A stretch of DNA of 64,000 nt from Pegoplata infirma (GCA_963921195.1 OY992536.1:180738995-180802994), one strand, 5' to 3'; positions 22,711 through 35,531 are shown, counted from the stretch's first letter. Program-made: numbers and translations. Notes: generated by a model not told the origin, from the letters alone.

Positions 22711-23926
22711 ACACTGCGTGACAAAACTAACCACTATTTTAGAAAACAAGAAGTACGACCATCATTTCAATATATTTCGGACATGCTGAATGGAATGGCG
22801 TACTCCGTTTTTCGATGTATGGTACAGTTTTCTTGTAAAATGTCATTAAAGATTGGCTGATTTTCAGCTGCTTTTTTAACAAAAAAAATTCCAAAGCTAA
22901 TGATTTTTAAATTTTATGGCATGGAAAACAAAGATATAACTTGTAGCAATATTTCTAATATAAATTTGGTTTAAAGCTTTTCATCTTAAGCCCTTAAATT
23001 CGCGGATTTCTTCATTTTTTTAAGTTTTCGCGAAATTAACCGCTAAATTGGTCTCTGATAAAAAACTTGCATTTTGTGGATCATTAAGGCGTCCATGACA
23101 CTACGAATAGTGGACAAAAACATCTATGTTATATGGACCATCATCATGAAAATCGCGAAAAACCGTTTTTTTGTATATGGCAGCATCACTTTAGGAGATG
23201 ATTTGAGGCTTCATCTTTTAGTATATAATGTGGGAACCTTAAACAATGAACTGACCCAAAATTTGTCCAAAAAAGTTTTCATTTGCAAAAGTTATCTTAA
23301 CAAAAACTATTATTTCAGTGTTTGCAATACAATAATTATAGTTTTTGTTAAGATAACTTTTGCAAATGAAAACTTTTTTGGACAAATTTTGGGTCAGTTC
23401 ATTGTTTAAGGTTCCCACATTGTATACTAAAAGATGAAGCCTCAAATCATCTCCAAAAGTGATGCTGCCATATACAAAAAACGGTTTTTCGCGATTTTCA
23501 TGATGATGGTCCATATAACATAGATGTTTTTTGTCCACTATTCGTAGTGTCATGGACGCCTTAATGATCCACAAAATGCAATTTTTTAATCAGAGACCAA
23601 TTTAGCGGTTAATTTCGCGAAAACTTAAAAAAATGAAGAAATCCGCGAATTTAAGGGCTAAAGATGAAAAGTTTTAAACCAAATTTATATTAGAAATATT
23701 GCTACAAGTTATATCTTTGTTTTCCATGCCATAAAATTTAAAAATCATTAGCTTTGGAATTTTTTTTGTTAAAAAAGCAGCTGAAAATCAGCCAATCTTT
23801 AATGACATTTTACAAGAAAACTGTACCATACATCGAAAAACGGAGTACTCCATTCGAATCAGCATGTCCGAAATATATAGAAATGATGGTCGTAACTCTT
23901 GTTTATTTTTTAGTGTTCCGCAGTGT
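22711..23926. mobile_element. 1.2-kb near-perfect palindromic element
   Basis: Arms 22711-23305 and 23335-23926 are nearly identical inverted copies around a centre near 23318; ends are ACACTGCG and CGCAGTGT. Because of the mirror, the same 111-codon frame appears on both strands (23074-23409 + and 23239-23574 -). That frame has no recognisable domain. Target duplication is not resolved. Confidence 0.85.
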
Positions 23927-24559
23927 AATTAAGTTTTTTCAAGTTTTTCTTAATTAGTTGAAAAATACAAAAAGTATCAGTTTTTTTTTGTAAATACCCG
24001 AAATATTGGTCCAAACTTTTAGTATACCGACCGATTCAGAATCACTATTTAAGTTGACTTAGCGTGTCCGTCCTTCAGTCTATGTATGCGGTTACAATTA
24101 AATACGGCTTTATTCTATGAAAATATGAGATATTCCATTAAAATGTTGTTTTTAGCTTGGTAACCTTATTAACTCCATTTAAAATTAGACCATTCTTTGA
24201 CTTGGTCGTCATATGAAAATTCCACACGATATTCACTTAAATCTGTAAGTTGGCAACATAGAATAATTTTTCACTTAAACTGTGTATTTGCTGCACTAAG
24301 AGATCTTACCATATAGATCCAATCCGTCATATATTGTCGAGCATGCACCGGTGTTTGATATTTGATTACTGTAACAATTTTCTGAGCCTTCATAAATTAT
24401 GACTCTTTCAAGGCTCAAAAATATTAATAAAACGCTCGAAATTTGGAGTCCTGAAGGATTCATATTTGACTCTAAATTATGGATATGTAAAAAATTCAAA
24501 ATATTTTTTTAACATTCATAAAAGAGTCTAAAAAGACTCAGAAAACAATATATATAAAC

Positions 24560-24620
24560 CGGGGGTCGTGGGTTCGATTCCCACTAAACCGATCGATTTC
24601 GATACAACAAGGCGACGGTC
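24560..24620 (+). pseudogene. tRNA T-arm-like fragment
   Basis: GTGGGTTCGATTCCCAC (24568-24584) forms a perfect T arm with B box. There is no A box upstream. Likely a tRNA-derived SINE remnant inside the 22610-25013 element. Confidence 0.35.
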
Positions 24621-25143
24621 ATTGTAGCCAGTTCTCGGTTAAGTTTAAATAATTATTAAAAATGATTTATAATTAAATTGGGTAAACTAAATAAAAACTG
24701 ATCATTGGATCAAAATTATTATTATTATATTATAAGAGCGCTCAAAAAAAGGAACCATTTTAAAAGGAAGACACACATATTATTATGTTTTTTGAGCGTC
24801 TAAGGACTCTTTTATGAGTCTTTCGAGCTCCAAATGAACGCTAAGTTTTTTTATGTTTTTTTACATTTGATATAAAAATTGAATATAAAATACATAAATT
24901 TGTATTAATTTTCAATTATTTTAATACTTTTGTAAAAAAAGATTTTTTTTACAAAAAAAAGATTTTTTTTTCAGAAATAACAAGTTTTTTCAAAAAAATA
25001 TATGGCAATACTGGTTACAGTGGACCCCCAAAAGTGATATTTTTTTTTTTTTTGACTTAACAGCGAATATCTCAAAAACAGTACGTGGTAGAAACATTTC
25101 GGAATCAGGAGAGCAAAATCTATAAGAATCAGTTGAATATTTC

Positions 25144-25227
25144 AATTTCAATTTTATTTATTCATAATCTATAAGCCCATAAGGCCAAAACGATTACATA
25201 GTTGTTCAAATGGCACATACAATTTGT
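25144..25227 (-). mobile_element. 5'-truncated LINE 3' end
   Basis: Absent from the mirrored left arm (about 22195-22225), so it is an insertion. On the minus strand it ends CTTATAGATTATGAATAAAT followed by AAATTGAAATTGAAAT, a 3' tail of the kind carried by fly non-LTR elements. Clade cannot be told. Confidence 0.6.
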
Positions 25228-25625
25228 AAGGTTTTTCTTGCCGAACAGTGTAATTATTTTGCAATAACTCGTAAACAGGATTAGCTAAAATTTTCGTGTT
25301 AACGATTTTTAAAGTTCTTAATAAAGAGGATTGAAATGCCATTACCCGATTTTGTCACAATTTTTACAAAACCTAAACTTGTTTGAAGAGGGGTTGCACA
25401 AAAGATATCTAAACAATTTAAAAGGCTTTTTTTAAATTGCGAAAAACAGTTTTTTTTTTTTAACTTTAAGATATCTCGAAAACCTGATGTGATGGAAAAA
25501 TTCTGAGTACAGATTCGGAATCAGCACAATTCAAACCCTTAGGAAAGTATGCTCTAGTCCCGGGCTTCGACATTTATTTTTTTTAAATTTTGTCAGTTTT
25601 TCCAAAAAATCGATTAAGTCGACTA

Positions 25626-28600
25626 CACCTTTTCCAATTGAAATTCAGAAAAGATCAATTGTAATTCAGAAATCACAATTGAAATTCAGAAATCCCAATT
25701 GAAATTCAGAATAGCCCAATTGAAATTCAGAAATCATAATTGAAATTCAGAAAAGCCCAATTGAAATTCAGAAATCACAATTGAAATTCAGAAAAGCCCA
25801 ATTGAAATTCAGAAATCACAATTGAAATTCAGAAAAGCACAATTGAAATTCAGAAAAGATCAATTGAAATTCAGAAAAGCCCAATTGAAATTCAGAAAAG
25901 CACAATTGAAATTCAGAAAAGCCCAATTGAAATTCAGAAAAGCACAATTGAAATTCAGAAAACCCCAATTGAAATTCAGAAAAGCACAATTGAAATTCAG
26001 AAAAGCACAATTGAAATTCAGAAATCGTAATTGAAATTCAGAAAAGCCCAATTGAAATTCAGAAAAGCACAATTGAAATTCAGAAATGTCCAATTGAAAT
26101 TCAGAAAAGCATAATTGAAATTCAGAAATCGTAATTGAAATTCAGAAATCGTAATTGAAATTCAGAAAAGCCCAATTGAAATTCAGAAAATCACAATTGA
26201 AATTCAGAAAATCACAATTGAAATTCAGAAAAGCCCAATTGAAATTCAGAAAAGCACAATTGAAATTCAGAAAAGCCCAATTGAAATTCAGAAAAGCACA
26301 ATTGAAATTCAGAAAAGCACAATTGAAATTCAGAAAATCACAATTGAAATTCAGAAAATCACAATTGAAATTCAGAAAAGCACAATTGAAATTCAGAAAA
26401 TCACAATTGAAATTCAGAATAGCCCAATTGAAATTCAGAAAATCACAATTGAAATTCAGAAAAGCCCAATTGAAATTCAGAAAATCACAATTGAAATTCA
26501 GAAAAGCCCAATTGAAATTCAGAAATCGTAATTGAAATTCAGAAAAGCCCAATTGAAATTCAGAAAAGCACAATTGAAATTCAGAAAAGCACAATTGAAA
26601 TTCAGAAAAGCACAATTGAAATTCAGAAAAGCCCAATTGAAATTCAGAAAAGACCAATTGAAATTCAGAAATCGTAATTGAAATTCAGAAAAGCCCAATT
26701 GAAATTCAGAAAATCACAATTGAAATTCAGAAAATCACAATTGAAATTCAGAAAAGCCCAATTGAAATTCAGAAAAGCACAATTGAAATTCAGAAAAGCA
26801 CAATTGAAATTCAGAAAATCACAATTGAAATTCAGAAAATCACAATTGAAATTCAGAAAAGCCCAATTGAAATTCAGAAAATCACAATTGAAATTCAGAA
26901 AAGCCCAATTGAAATTCAGAAATCATAATTGAAATTCAGAAAAGACCAATTGAAATTCAGAAATCACAATTGAAATTCAGAAATCACAATTGAAATTCAG
27001 AAAATGTAAACAAACCAATTATGAGTCACCACTACATAGACACATTAAACAAATGCTGTACAACAATGACAGTATTTAACTTTATTCTCTTGCTACGTAT
27101 TGTAGAGAGCAGACAGACAATAATACACTCATAGAATGTTGTAGGTAAAATTTAGTTTAACTGAATTTTTATTATTTTTTGTAAATTAATTAATATAGTG
27201 AACAAAAATATTTACTCTACCTTGACAAATGCATTAATGAAAAATTAGTTTTAAAGAAAAATAATAAAAAGTCAGTTTCACTTAATGTTACCTTAAGCAT
27301 TTTATGAGTGTATTGTCTGTCTGCTCTCTACAATACGTAGCAAGAGAATAAAGTTAGATACTCTCATATACACATTTCTGTACTGCATTTGCATAATGTG
27401 TCTATGTTTGTAGTGGTGACTAATAATTGGTTTGTTTACATTTTCTGAATTTCAATTGTGATTTCTGAATTTCAATTGTGATTTCTGAATTTCAATTGGG
27501 CTTTTCTGAATTTCAATTGTGATATTCTGAATTTCAATTGATCTTTTCTGAATTTCAATTGTGTTTTTCTGAATTTCAATTGGGCTTTTCTGAATTTCAA
27601 TTGTGATTTTCTGAATTTCAATTGTGATTTTCTGAATTTCAATTGTGCTTTTCTGAATTTCAATTGTGCTTTTCTGAATTTCAATTGGGCTTTTCTGAAT
27701 TTCAATTGTGATTTTCTGAATTTCAATTGTGATTTTCTGAATTTCAATTGGGCTTTTCTGAATTTCAATTACGATTTCTGAATTTCAATTGGTCTTTTCT
27801 GAATTTCAATTGGGCTTTTCTGAATTTCAATTGTGCTTTTCTGAATTTCAATTGTGCTTTTCTGAATTTCAATTGGGCTTTTCTGAATTTCAATTACGAT
27901 TTCTGAATTTCAATTGGGCTTTTCTGAATTTCAATTGTGATTTTCTGAATTTCAATTGGGCTTTTCTGAATTTCAATTGTGATTTTCTGAATTTCAATTG
28001 GGCTATTCTGAATTTCAATTGTGATTTTCTGAATTTCAATTGTGCTTTTCTGAATTTCAATTGTGATTTTCTGAATTTCAATTGTGATTTTCTGAATTTC
28101 AATTGTGCTTTTCTGAATTTCAATTGTGCTTTTCTGAATTTCAATTGGGCTTTTCTGAATTTCAATTGTGATTTTCTGAATTTCAATTGTGATTTTCTGA
28201 ATTTCAATTGGGCTTTTCTGAATTTCAATTACGATTTCTGAATTTCAATTACGATTTCTGAATTTCAATTATGCTTTTCTGAATTTCAATTGGGCATTTC
28301 TGAATTTCAATTGTGCTTTTCCGAATTTCAATTGGGCTTTTCTGAATTTCAATTACGATTTCTGAATTTCAATTGTGCTTTTCTGAATTTCAATTGTGCT
28401 TTTCTGAATTTCAATTGTGGTTTTCTGAATTTCAATTGTGCTTTTCTGAATTTCAATTGGGCTTTTCTGAATTTCAATTGTGCTTTTCTGAATTTCAATT
28501 GGGCTTTTCTGAATTTCAATTGATCTTTTCTGAATTTCAATTGTGCTTTTCTGAATTTCAATTGTGATTTCTGAATTTCAATTGGGCTTTTCTGAATTTC

Positions 28601-28778
28601 AATTGTGATTTCTGAATTTCAATTGGGCTTTTCTGAATTTCAATTGTGATTTCTGAATTTCAATTGGGCTTTTCTGAATTTCAATTACGATTTCTGAATT
28701 TCAATTGTGCTTTTCTGAATTTCAATTGAGATTTCTGAATTACAATTGATCTTTTCTGAATTTCAATTGGAAAAGGTG
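25626..28778. mobile_element. Foldback-like element with 21-bp satellite arms
   Basis: Terminal CACCTTTTCCAATTG and CAATTGGAAAAGGTG beside TA on both sides. The left arm (25626 to about 27215) and right arm (about 27216-28778) are inverted copies down to a minimal centre. The outer 1.35 kb of each arm is about 65 tandem copies of a 20-21 bp unit, CAATTGAAATTCAGAAAAGC. The inner 200 bp of each arm is unique (for example GCTACGTATTGTAGAGAGC). This layout is that of Drosophila Foldback elements. Since 21 is divisible by three, the arrays stay open in several frames; these are not genes. Confidence 0.88.
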
Positions 28779-30309
28779 TATATCCAATGAGTCTTGCTTA
28801 ACGCATTATCTAACTTTTATCTATATTTATTGTCTTGTATTCTTACATTTCATTACTAAATCTGTAGTTTAGGTTTAACAAATTTTGAAAAATAAAAAAT
28901 ATAAAAAAAAATATATTGAAATAGCTTTAAAAAATCCAACATGGAAAAAAAATAATTAAACTTTGTATCATATACTAATTTCTTAATGCCATTTTTTATT
29001 TTGTTAAACCATTTAATCCTCATTTTAATTTAATTAAAATATTAATTGGTTGTCATATTTACTACATATAATTACTTGTCATATTTTATTTTTGTGAAAT
29101 TAATAAAAAAACCAAATGTTATTTGTTGAATATGAAGTTTTGCAATCAATTTTAAGTTAATTTTTTTTCTTATAAATTAAGATAATTTTCATTTAATAAA
29201 GAACTAAATTAAAGAATCTGTAAAACATGTTGTTTTATTTTATTTTATAACTTAAAATTTTTTTCAGCTTTGAATACCAAATTTTAGCAAATTTGAGTAC
29301 TTAAAAAAACATCTGTTATTTTAAATTTTGAACTAAAGTATATAGCCGAATCTGGTGATCTGTATTAACAATTTAGTTTTGTAAGAAATATTTTTTAAAA
29401 ATTTTAATTGCATTTTATTACTCATCAAAGGGTGATGGAGCAAAAATAGCGCAATTTGGTGATCACCATCAAATAACAACCTTTAATTGCAATTTATTAT
29501 GGATCGAAAATAGTCAAATCTAGTAATCAGCATTAAAAATGGATTTTGTTATGGAATTTTTCAAAGGGATTGCAGTTTATCCCTTAACAAAACGTGATGG
29601 AAAAAATACCCAAATCTGGAGATCAAAAGTTGATTTTTGTGCGAAAATTTTCTATAAAACTTTAATTGAAATTTAATTCTTATGCCTTTATGATACTTGA
29701 TTTTTTCAAGTTACTTGCTGCTGCATTTATTGGGGTTTTTCTATGGGATTTTCGATAAATTCAAAATTTTTAGTTGAAGTTATCGGAATTATTGTAGAAC
29801 AACCCTAATAACCACTTTAACTAAAGGTGATTGGTGATTTTGATCATTATAATGAACGAATTCGTAATCTTAATTTTACAAATAATTAACAGAGTTTTCT
29901 GCTAAAATACAGATCTAAGCAAAATACTTCGGAATTTTTTTATAACCAAAACGTTTTCTGTTTTGAGTAGTTTTTGTTACCAAACATCAAAATTTTATCT
30001 GTATATTTTTTTTTTGAGAAAAAGTTAAAAAAGTATTAAAAAAGTTATCAAAAGTTTTTTTTCAGAAATCTTATAAAAATTTTACAAAATAACATGCATT
30101 TAACTAAACTCTGTAAATTTACAGAATTTTTTCTGTAAATTTTTTTTTTCATCAAATGCATTTTACAAATATATGTAAATTTACATAGTTTTCTTTGCTA
30201 AATGTTGGTTTACTTAACCAATATTTTACTAGAAACTCTGTAAATTAACAGTGTTTTTTGTCCAAATCATTTTACAGAGTTTTATAGTAAAATTACAGAG
30301 TTTTCACTG

Positions 30310-30333
30310 TAGGTTAGGTTAGGTTAGGTTAGG
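30310..30333 (-). repeat. TTAGG-type pentanucleotide tail of the LINE
   Basis: About five tandem TTAGG units at the 3' end of the LINE fragment. A shorter run occurs at 47409-47424. Confidence 0.85.
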
Positions 30334-30935
30334 GTGGCGGTGCCAGATGGGCACTCCGCATAGACCAATTGGTCCATAGCGATACCACAAAACTTTTTCC
30401 GCTTATCGATGTAAACTAAATACATTGACCTTCATTGCGAATTGTTTCAAGCTCTTCAGGTCTATCCTCGTAATTTCCTCCAAAGTCTCGAACTGTGAAC
30501 TTCCTATAATTGATAGTCGAGTTCGTGCCAAAGCCGGGCAGTGACACAGGATGTGTTCAATGGTCTCTTCGACGTCTGGTGTCTCGCACCTTTTACAGTT
30601 TGCGTCCGTAATAAGATTCATGTTCTTGGCATGTTTTCCGACAAGACAGTGTCCCGTTATTAAACCTGTCAACATACGACATTCTATTCTCGTAAGTGTA
30701 AGTAAGAATTTAGTTCTTCCTAAATCATAGCGTGGCCATAAAATTCTGCTTATACGACTTGTCCCAAGTTCCTTCCATCTTCGATTTGCTTTGGCGACAG
30801 TAAGGGTATTTCGTTTTAGTTTGAAATGCTGGAGTGGCGGTGAATGCATTATGGTGGTACCTATGCCATCTGCTCCAAGTTTCGCGAGTTCATCTGCTTT
30901 CTTGTTTCCTTCTATTACTTCTATTTGTATCAAAA
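30310..30935 (-). pseudogene. 5'-truncated non-LTR retrotransposon, RNase H and zinc-knuckle end
   Basis: A minus-strand open frame ends at 30403. It contains IEGNKKADELAKLGADG, the end of a LINE RNase H domain, and CKRCETPDVEETIEHILCHC, the C-x2-C...H-x3-C motif typical of LINE ORF2 C-termini. The upstream reverse transcriptase and endonuclease are missing: the coding match stops abruptly at about 30930, where AT-rich array sequence resumes. Downstream of the stop a 70-nt 3' UTR ends in CCTAA repeats (30310-30333). Clade is probably one carrying RNase H (I/LOA/R1-like); not certain. Confidence 0.85.
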
Positions 30936-31288
30936 ATCTATTTTTGTTTGAAAATTTTCTAAAATACTCTAATTTGCAATTTATTTCTTAACTTAAGGTG
31001 ACAGAACGAAAAGAGTCAAATCAGGTGATTAAAAATATATTTTTGTACGGAATAAAAAAACTTGTTTGTGATAAAAAAACACTAAAAAATACCTTGTAAA
31101 GTTACCAAAAAATCTCGTGATTTTACGAGGCTATTCTCGTAAAATAGGAGGTAGGTTAAATTCTCGTAAAATTACAAAGATATCCTCGTAATTTTCAATG
31201 CGCCAAAAATTGGTAAAATAACCAATTTTATTGGTAAAAATATTGTTTTAAAACCGGAAAAATAAAAAAAAATGGTAAACTTACAAGA

Positions 31289-31856
31289 AACAAGTAAAAA
31301 AGTTAAATTCGCCCTTGCCGAATGTATTGATACCCTCCACAATTTCTAAAAGATTATTGAAAAAAGCTTTATTTAAAACGAAATCACTTTTGAAAAAAAA
31401 AATTTTTTTGAAAAAAAATTTCCGCGAAAAAAAAAAATCCGCAATTTTTTTTTGTCAGAAATATGTTTGTACTTGTTTAAATACCATTCGGTGTTCAATT
31501 ATGTTCACATATGTCAATCAGCAGCCGAATTAAAGCATTTTGTATTTTTAGGTTATGTTGAATGTACCAAAATTTTCGAGGTGTCCTTACATTTTTGTTC
31601 ATAACTTTTGAACCGCTGAAACGATATCGCTCAAATGCAATACCAAACTGCTCGGTTTCAGTGATCTCCGTGTAATATTGTGGCCGTGATCACCATTTCC
31701 ACAGACAGGCGGACAGACGGACTTCGCTAGAATGTCTTAAAATCGATCACTGGTCATAAATATGTGTACTTTATGGGGTCCTAGACCGATATTTCGATGA
31801 GTTACAAACGGAATGACAAACTTATATATACCCTCTATCACTAAGTGGAGGGTATA
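31289..31856 (-). mobile_element. DINE-1/INE-1-like element (copy a)
   Basis: In sense it starts TATACCCTCCACTTAGTGAT, continues with AAGTTTGTCATTCCGTTTG and GTCCGTCTGTCCGCC, and ends GGAGGGTATCAATACATTCG then AACTTTTTTACTTGTTTC. This architecture resembles Drosophila INE-1, which is classed with Helentrons. The assignment is inference from remembered consensus features. Confidence 0.65.
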
Positions 31857-33981
31857 AAAATGGTAAATACATATGTTAAAAAATGGTAAATTTACAAATC
31901 AACATGGTAAATTTACAATTATTTTTTTTTTGTTAAACAACATAAATCCTCGTAATAAAATAATTTTTGTAAAATAACTGTTTTTTTTGTAAATTAACTA
32001 GAATCCGCGTAATAAATTTTTCAAAATTTTGTCAACTTTTTTTTAAATATTTTTCAATAAAAACAAAAAAAAAAAATTTTCCGGGACTTGGAAAATTAAA
32101 AAAAAAAAAAAATGTTTTTTTTTTTGTTAAACAACGTATAACATAATTTTTGTAAAATAACAGTTTTTTTTTTGTAAATCAAATAGAATCCTCGTTTTAA
32201 AAACTTTGTTGTAAAATTAATTTTTTTTTGGAACGAAAATAAATTTGTAAAATTACCAATAAAACTGTAGTTCTTGTTTGAGCAAAGTACAAGATTTTTT
32301 GTTAAAAAACAAGGAAATTTGGTAAATACTGGTAGAACGGAATTACAAGGCATTTTACCAGTTTTTTTTTGAGTGTACTTTTAAACCTTGATTTTTGTAT
32401 GAAACTTTTCTAAAAAACTTTAATTGTCATTTATTCCATAACTAAAGATGAAGGTGATTTTGATAATAATCAAAACGAAATCTAAAAAAAAAAATTGTTT
32501 AACAATTTTCAAAAATTTTTGTATTAAATTTTTCTAACAAACTTTAATTGTCATTTGTTCCTTAAATAAAGGTGATGGATAGTTTTAATCATTATCAAAA
32601 ATCTATCTTATACGAAATTTGTTGAAAAATTTGTATGGAATTTTTCCAAAATTTTTAATATTAAAATAGCCAAATCTAGTAATCAGCATTAAAAATAGAT
32701 TTTTCTAAAAGTGAAATTATTTAAATAATTTGTTTTCAAAAACTAAAAATTAATTGTAGTTTATTCCCCTAACTAATTGCGATAAAGCAAAAATAGTCAA
32801 ATTTGGTAATCAGCGTCAAAAATCAATTTTTGTATAAAATGTTTCTAAAAAACATATAATTTCAGTTTATTCCTTAACAAAATGTGATAAAAAAAATAAT
32901 AAAAATCTTGAGATCGGCATCAAACCTATATTTTCGTGTGAATTAAAAAAAAATATTTTCAATTTATTCCATAAGTGTAAAGTGAGAAAGCCAAAATAGT
33001 ATGAAATTTTTCAGAAATTGTTTGTATGAAATAAGCAAAATCTAGTAATCAGCATAAAAAATTAATTTTTGTATAAAATATTTCTAAAAGTAAAATTATT
33101 TAAATACTTTATTAAAAAAAAAAAGACAAACAAAAAAATAATAGTAGTTTATTCCCTAACTAAAGGCGATAAAGCAAAAATAGCCAAATATGATAATCAG
33201 CGTCAAAAATCAATTTTAGTATAAAATTTTTCTAAAACACACATAATTGCAGTTTATTCCTTAACAAAGGGTGATAAAAAAATTATCAAAATCTTGAGAT
33301 CACCATCAAACCTCTATTTTTGCGTGAATTAAAAAAAATAATTACAATTTATTCCTTAACTGTAAAGTGAGAAAGTCAAAATAGCCAAATATGGTGATCA
33401 GCATAAAAAAATGTTTTTCGTATGAAATTTGTATAAAAGTAGTAGAAGAAAAAGGGTCAAATCAGGTGATCAGCATTAAAAATCTATTAAATAAAAAAAC
33501 TTGTTTATGATAAAAAAAAAAAAAACAAATCCAGTGATTACTTTTAAAAATTGATTTTTGTGTGAAATTTTTCTTAAAAATGTCATTTATTCCTTAACTA
33601 AAGTGTAATCATATGTTTTTAATATTTGTTTGTTGGTTAGTTGACGATCGTGATCTTACTACGATGGTACTATTTTCGTCATCTAATTCCCAGTGATAGT
33701 AGAGTTGAATATGTATTAATATTTTAGTTTAATCATTATCATTAACGATTTGTCATTAAAATCCTTTTGCTACTTGTAGTATAGTTTTTTTATATTTGCT
33801 ATATAATCTTGACAATGGAATCTGACAAATTCCAAAAAATGTGTTATTTAAGTCTTGCAAAAATAGTTTTCTTTAAAATTATTCGATGAGATTATCATAG
33901 TTTTGATAAGTAGAGGAAACAATGACCTCGAGCTAGAATAAACCTAATCAAAATATGATTTTTTTTCTTTAAAGGTCTGAA

Positions 33982-34359
33982 CAGAACAAGCCCGGCACGA
34001 CTTTTTCCATACGATTTGACAGTTAAAAACCGTGACCGGCACGGCAAAAAATTAAAACTTATTTTATTTTATCTCCGGGTTCTCTCAATCTCCCTCCCTC
34101 TCACACTCCAGGGTTGCCGCATTTTCACAACAATTTTTTATTTTTCATTCACAATGGTGTAACAAACGTACAGTAGTGCCAACTTAATCACATTAACTAT
34201 GTAATAAGCGATTTTTTTCCGTAAAATTACTCTAATTTTATTAAAAGTTAGCACCACTGAACAAACAAATGACATTTTTTGCCGTCGCCGTCCCCCGTCA
34301 TTGTTTTGGGCCTATATTCTCCGGCAACGGCAACCGTCCCCCGTGCCGTGCTTGTTCTG
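33982..34359. mobile_element. hAT-like MITE with CAGAACAAGC ends
   Basis: Ends CAGAACAAGCCCGGCACG and CGTGCCGTGCTTGTTCTG. Markedly GC-richer than its surroundings near both ends. No clear 8-bp duplication remains. Confidence 0.6.
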
Positions 34360-34460
34360 TTTCTACCTTAATACAAATTAATCAGAATTTAAAAAAAACA
34401 CTAGATTACAAGTAGCAAAGGGAATTTAAATGACAAATCGCTTATGTTCAAACTAAAATA

Positions 34461-35531
34461 CACTCAAAAAAGTATGTCGGTAAAATCTACTACAAAAGAC
34501 AGTTGTTTTGACTACATTTTGTCGTTGAAAAGGCGTCCACTACATAAACGGTAAAAACAACTGAACATGTTGTTGTTTTTAACTATTGATTTTCAACTAC
34601 AAAATGTAGTAAAAACTACTACAAAACTGTTTAATACAGTTGTTTTTTCTACAATTGCCTGAAATTTTATTTAAAAAATTTCTTAAACGTTTAAATGATT
34701 GATATTTATTTATTTAAAAAGCAATACATTTCAGTTGGTTGTATAGAATTTCGACATGATGACAATTTTTTGATGTATTTATCTGGAATTATAGAAGAAA
34801 AAAATTATATTAATAAAATGTTAAACAAAATAAATTGATTGTATTTACCTTTGTTTTTTTAATAGTTCATTTCAAATTTTCACCGCTACTGATCAAAATT
34901 TGTCTGGAATAAAAAAAAACGAAATGCTTTGGCAAAATTGATTTATAAAAAAAAAGAATTAATTTGAAATGTTTCAAAAAAGTATGTACCTGCTCTGTTG
35001 TGTATACAAAGAAAAGAAAGATGGCGCGCTCATAAGAAAACAAAACACTGCACACATTTTATTTTGTTTTTTTCCGATTGGTTTTTACGCACGCTTATGT
35101 GAGCGCTATATTATACACACTTGTTATCTCATTTATCCACTTATTTTCTTTCGCTCAAGAATATTTTTCCAAAAACATATTTTTTGTTATAATTAAATTT
35201 AATAAATTGTAATTTAATTTATTTAGATATTATTTATTTGGTATAAAAATAATTCCTTCCGCATCCCGCACGACCAACTCGCTCGACACATTCGTTTGCA
35301 ATAAAAATTTCTAAAAAAAAACGAGTTTTAGAAAAAAAACTAAAAACAACTACATAAATCAACTATTGCTACAGTGTAGTATATTTTTTGTAGTTATTTT
35401 TTGAAACTACTACAAAAAAAGTTGTTTGAGATTTTTTCATACAAAAACGACCGAAATTGTAGTTAAAAACAACAGCTACTACTTACTACACAAACGACCG
35501 TCATGTAGTAACTGCAATAATTTTCTGAGTG
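34461..35531. mobile_element. TA-flanked MITE, 1.07 kb
   Basis: Ends TA|CACTCAAAAAAGTATG and ATTTTCTGAGTG|TA, with subterminal GTAGTAAAAACTACT-type repeats on both sides. The mirrored arm at about 33715-33730 gives the uninterrupted site. Non-coding. Confidence 0.82.

Larger units (their letters stand above)
22610..25013. mobile_element. hAT-like element, 2.4 kb, 8-bp target duplication
   Basis: Ends CAGTGTTGTCATATAT and ATATATGGCAATACTG with perfect GTTACAGT repeats (22602-22609 and 25014-25021). The left arm of the host palindrome shows the empty site. The interior holds the palindrome 22711-23926 and a T-arm-like motif near 24576. No intact transposase. Confidence 0.92.
22040..25400. repeat. 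Large foldback palindrome centred near 22473, right arm interrupted
   Basis: The left arm, about 22040-22465, is mirrored by 22480-22609 plus 25022-25400 (for example ATCGGGTAATGGCATTTC against its complement at about 25340). The centre reads CGCGTTTGAAAATTTTTTCG. The right arm was split by the hAT-like insertion at 22610-25013 and by a LINE end at about 25144. Outer termini are not resolved. Confidence 0.85.
29330..33610. repeat. Diverged tandem array of roughly 100-bp units, interrupted
   Basis: Units read AAATCTGGTGATCAGCATTA, then TTTTTGTATGAAATTTTTCT, then TTAATTGCAGTTTATTCCTT, then AACTAAAGGTGAT. About ten recognisable copies occur at 29340-29700, 30940-31060 and 32390-33610. Further single copies lie at 20760-20855. 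The array is split by a LINE fragment and by a DINE-like element. Unit length is estimated by eye. Confidence 0.7.

Noticed and set aside
23074..23574. Two 111-codon frames on opposite strands as a gene pair
   Set aside because: They are the same sequence read from the two arms of a palindrome; no domain is recognised.
25816..28567. Long open frames encoding KFRKAQL or FSEFQL repeats on both strands
   Set aside because: They follow from the 21-bp period of the Foldback-like arms, occur mirrored, and lack any start context or domain.
25630..28770. CRISPR-like array of short repeats
   Set aside because: There are no spacers: units are contiguous tandem repeats in a eukaryotic transposon-like element.
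30310..30333. Interstitial telomere
   Set aside because: Only about five TTAGG units, directly at the 3' end of a LINE; Diptera do not use TTAGG telomeres.
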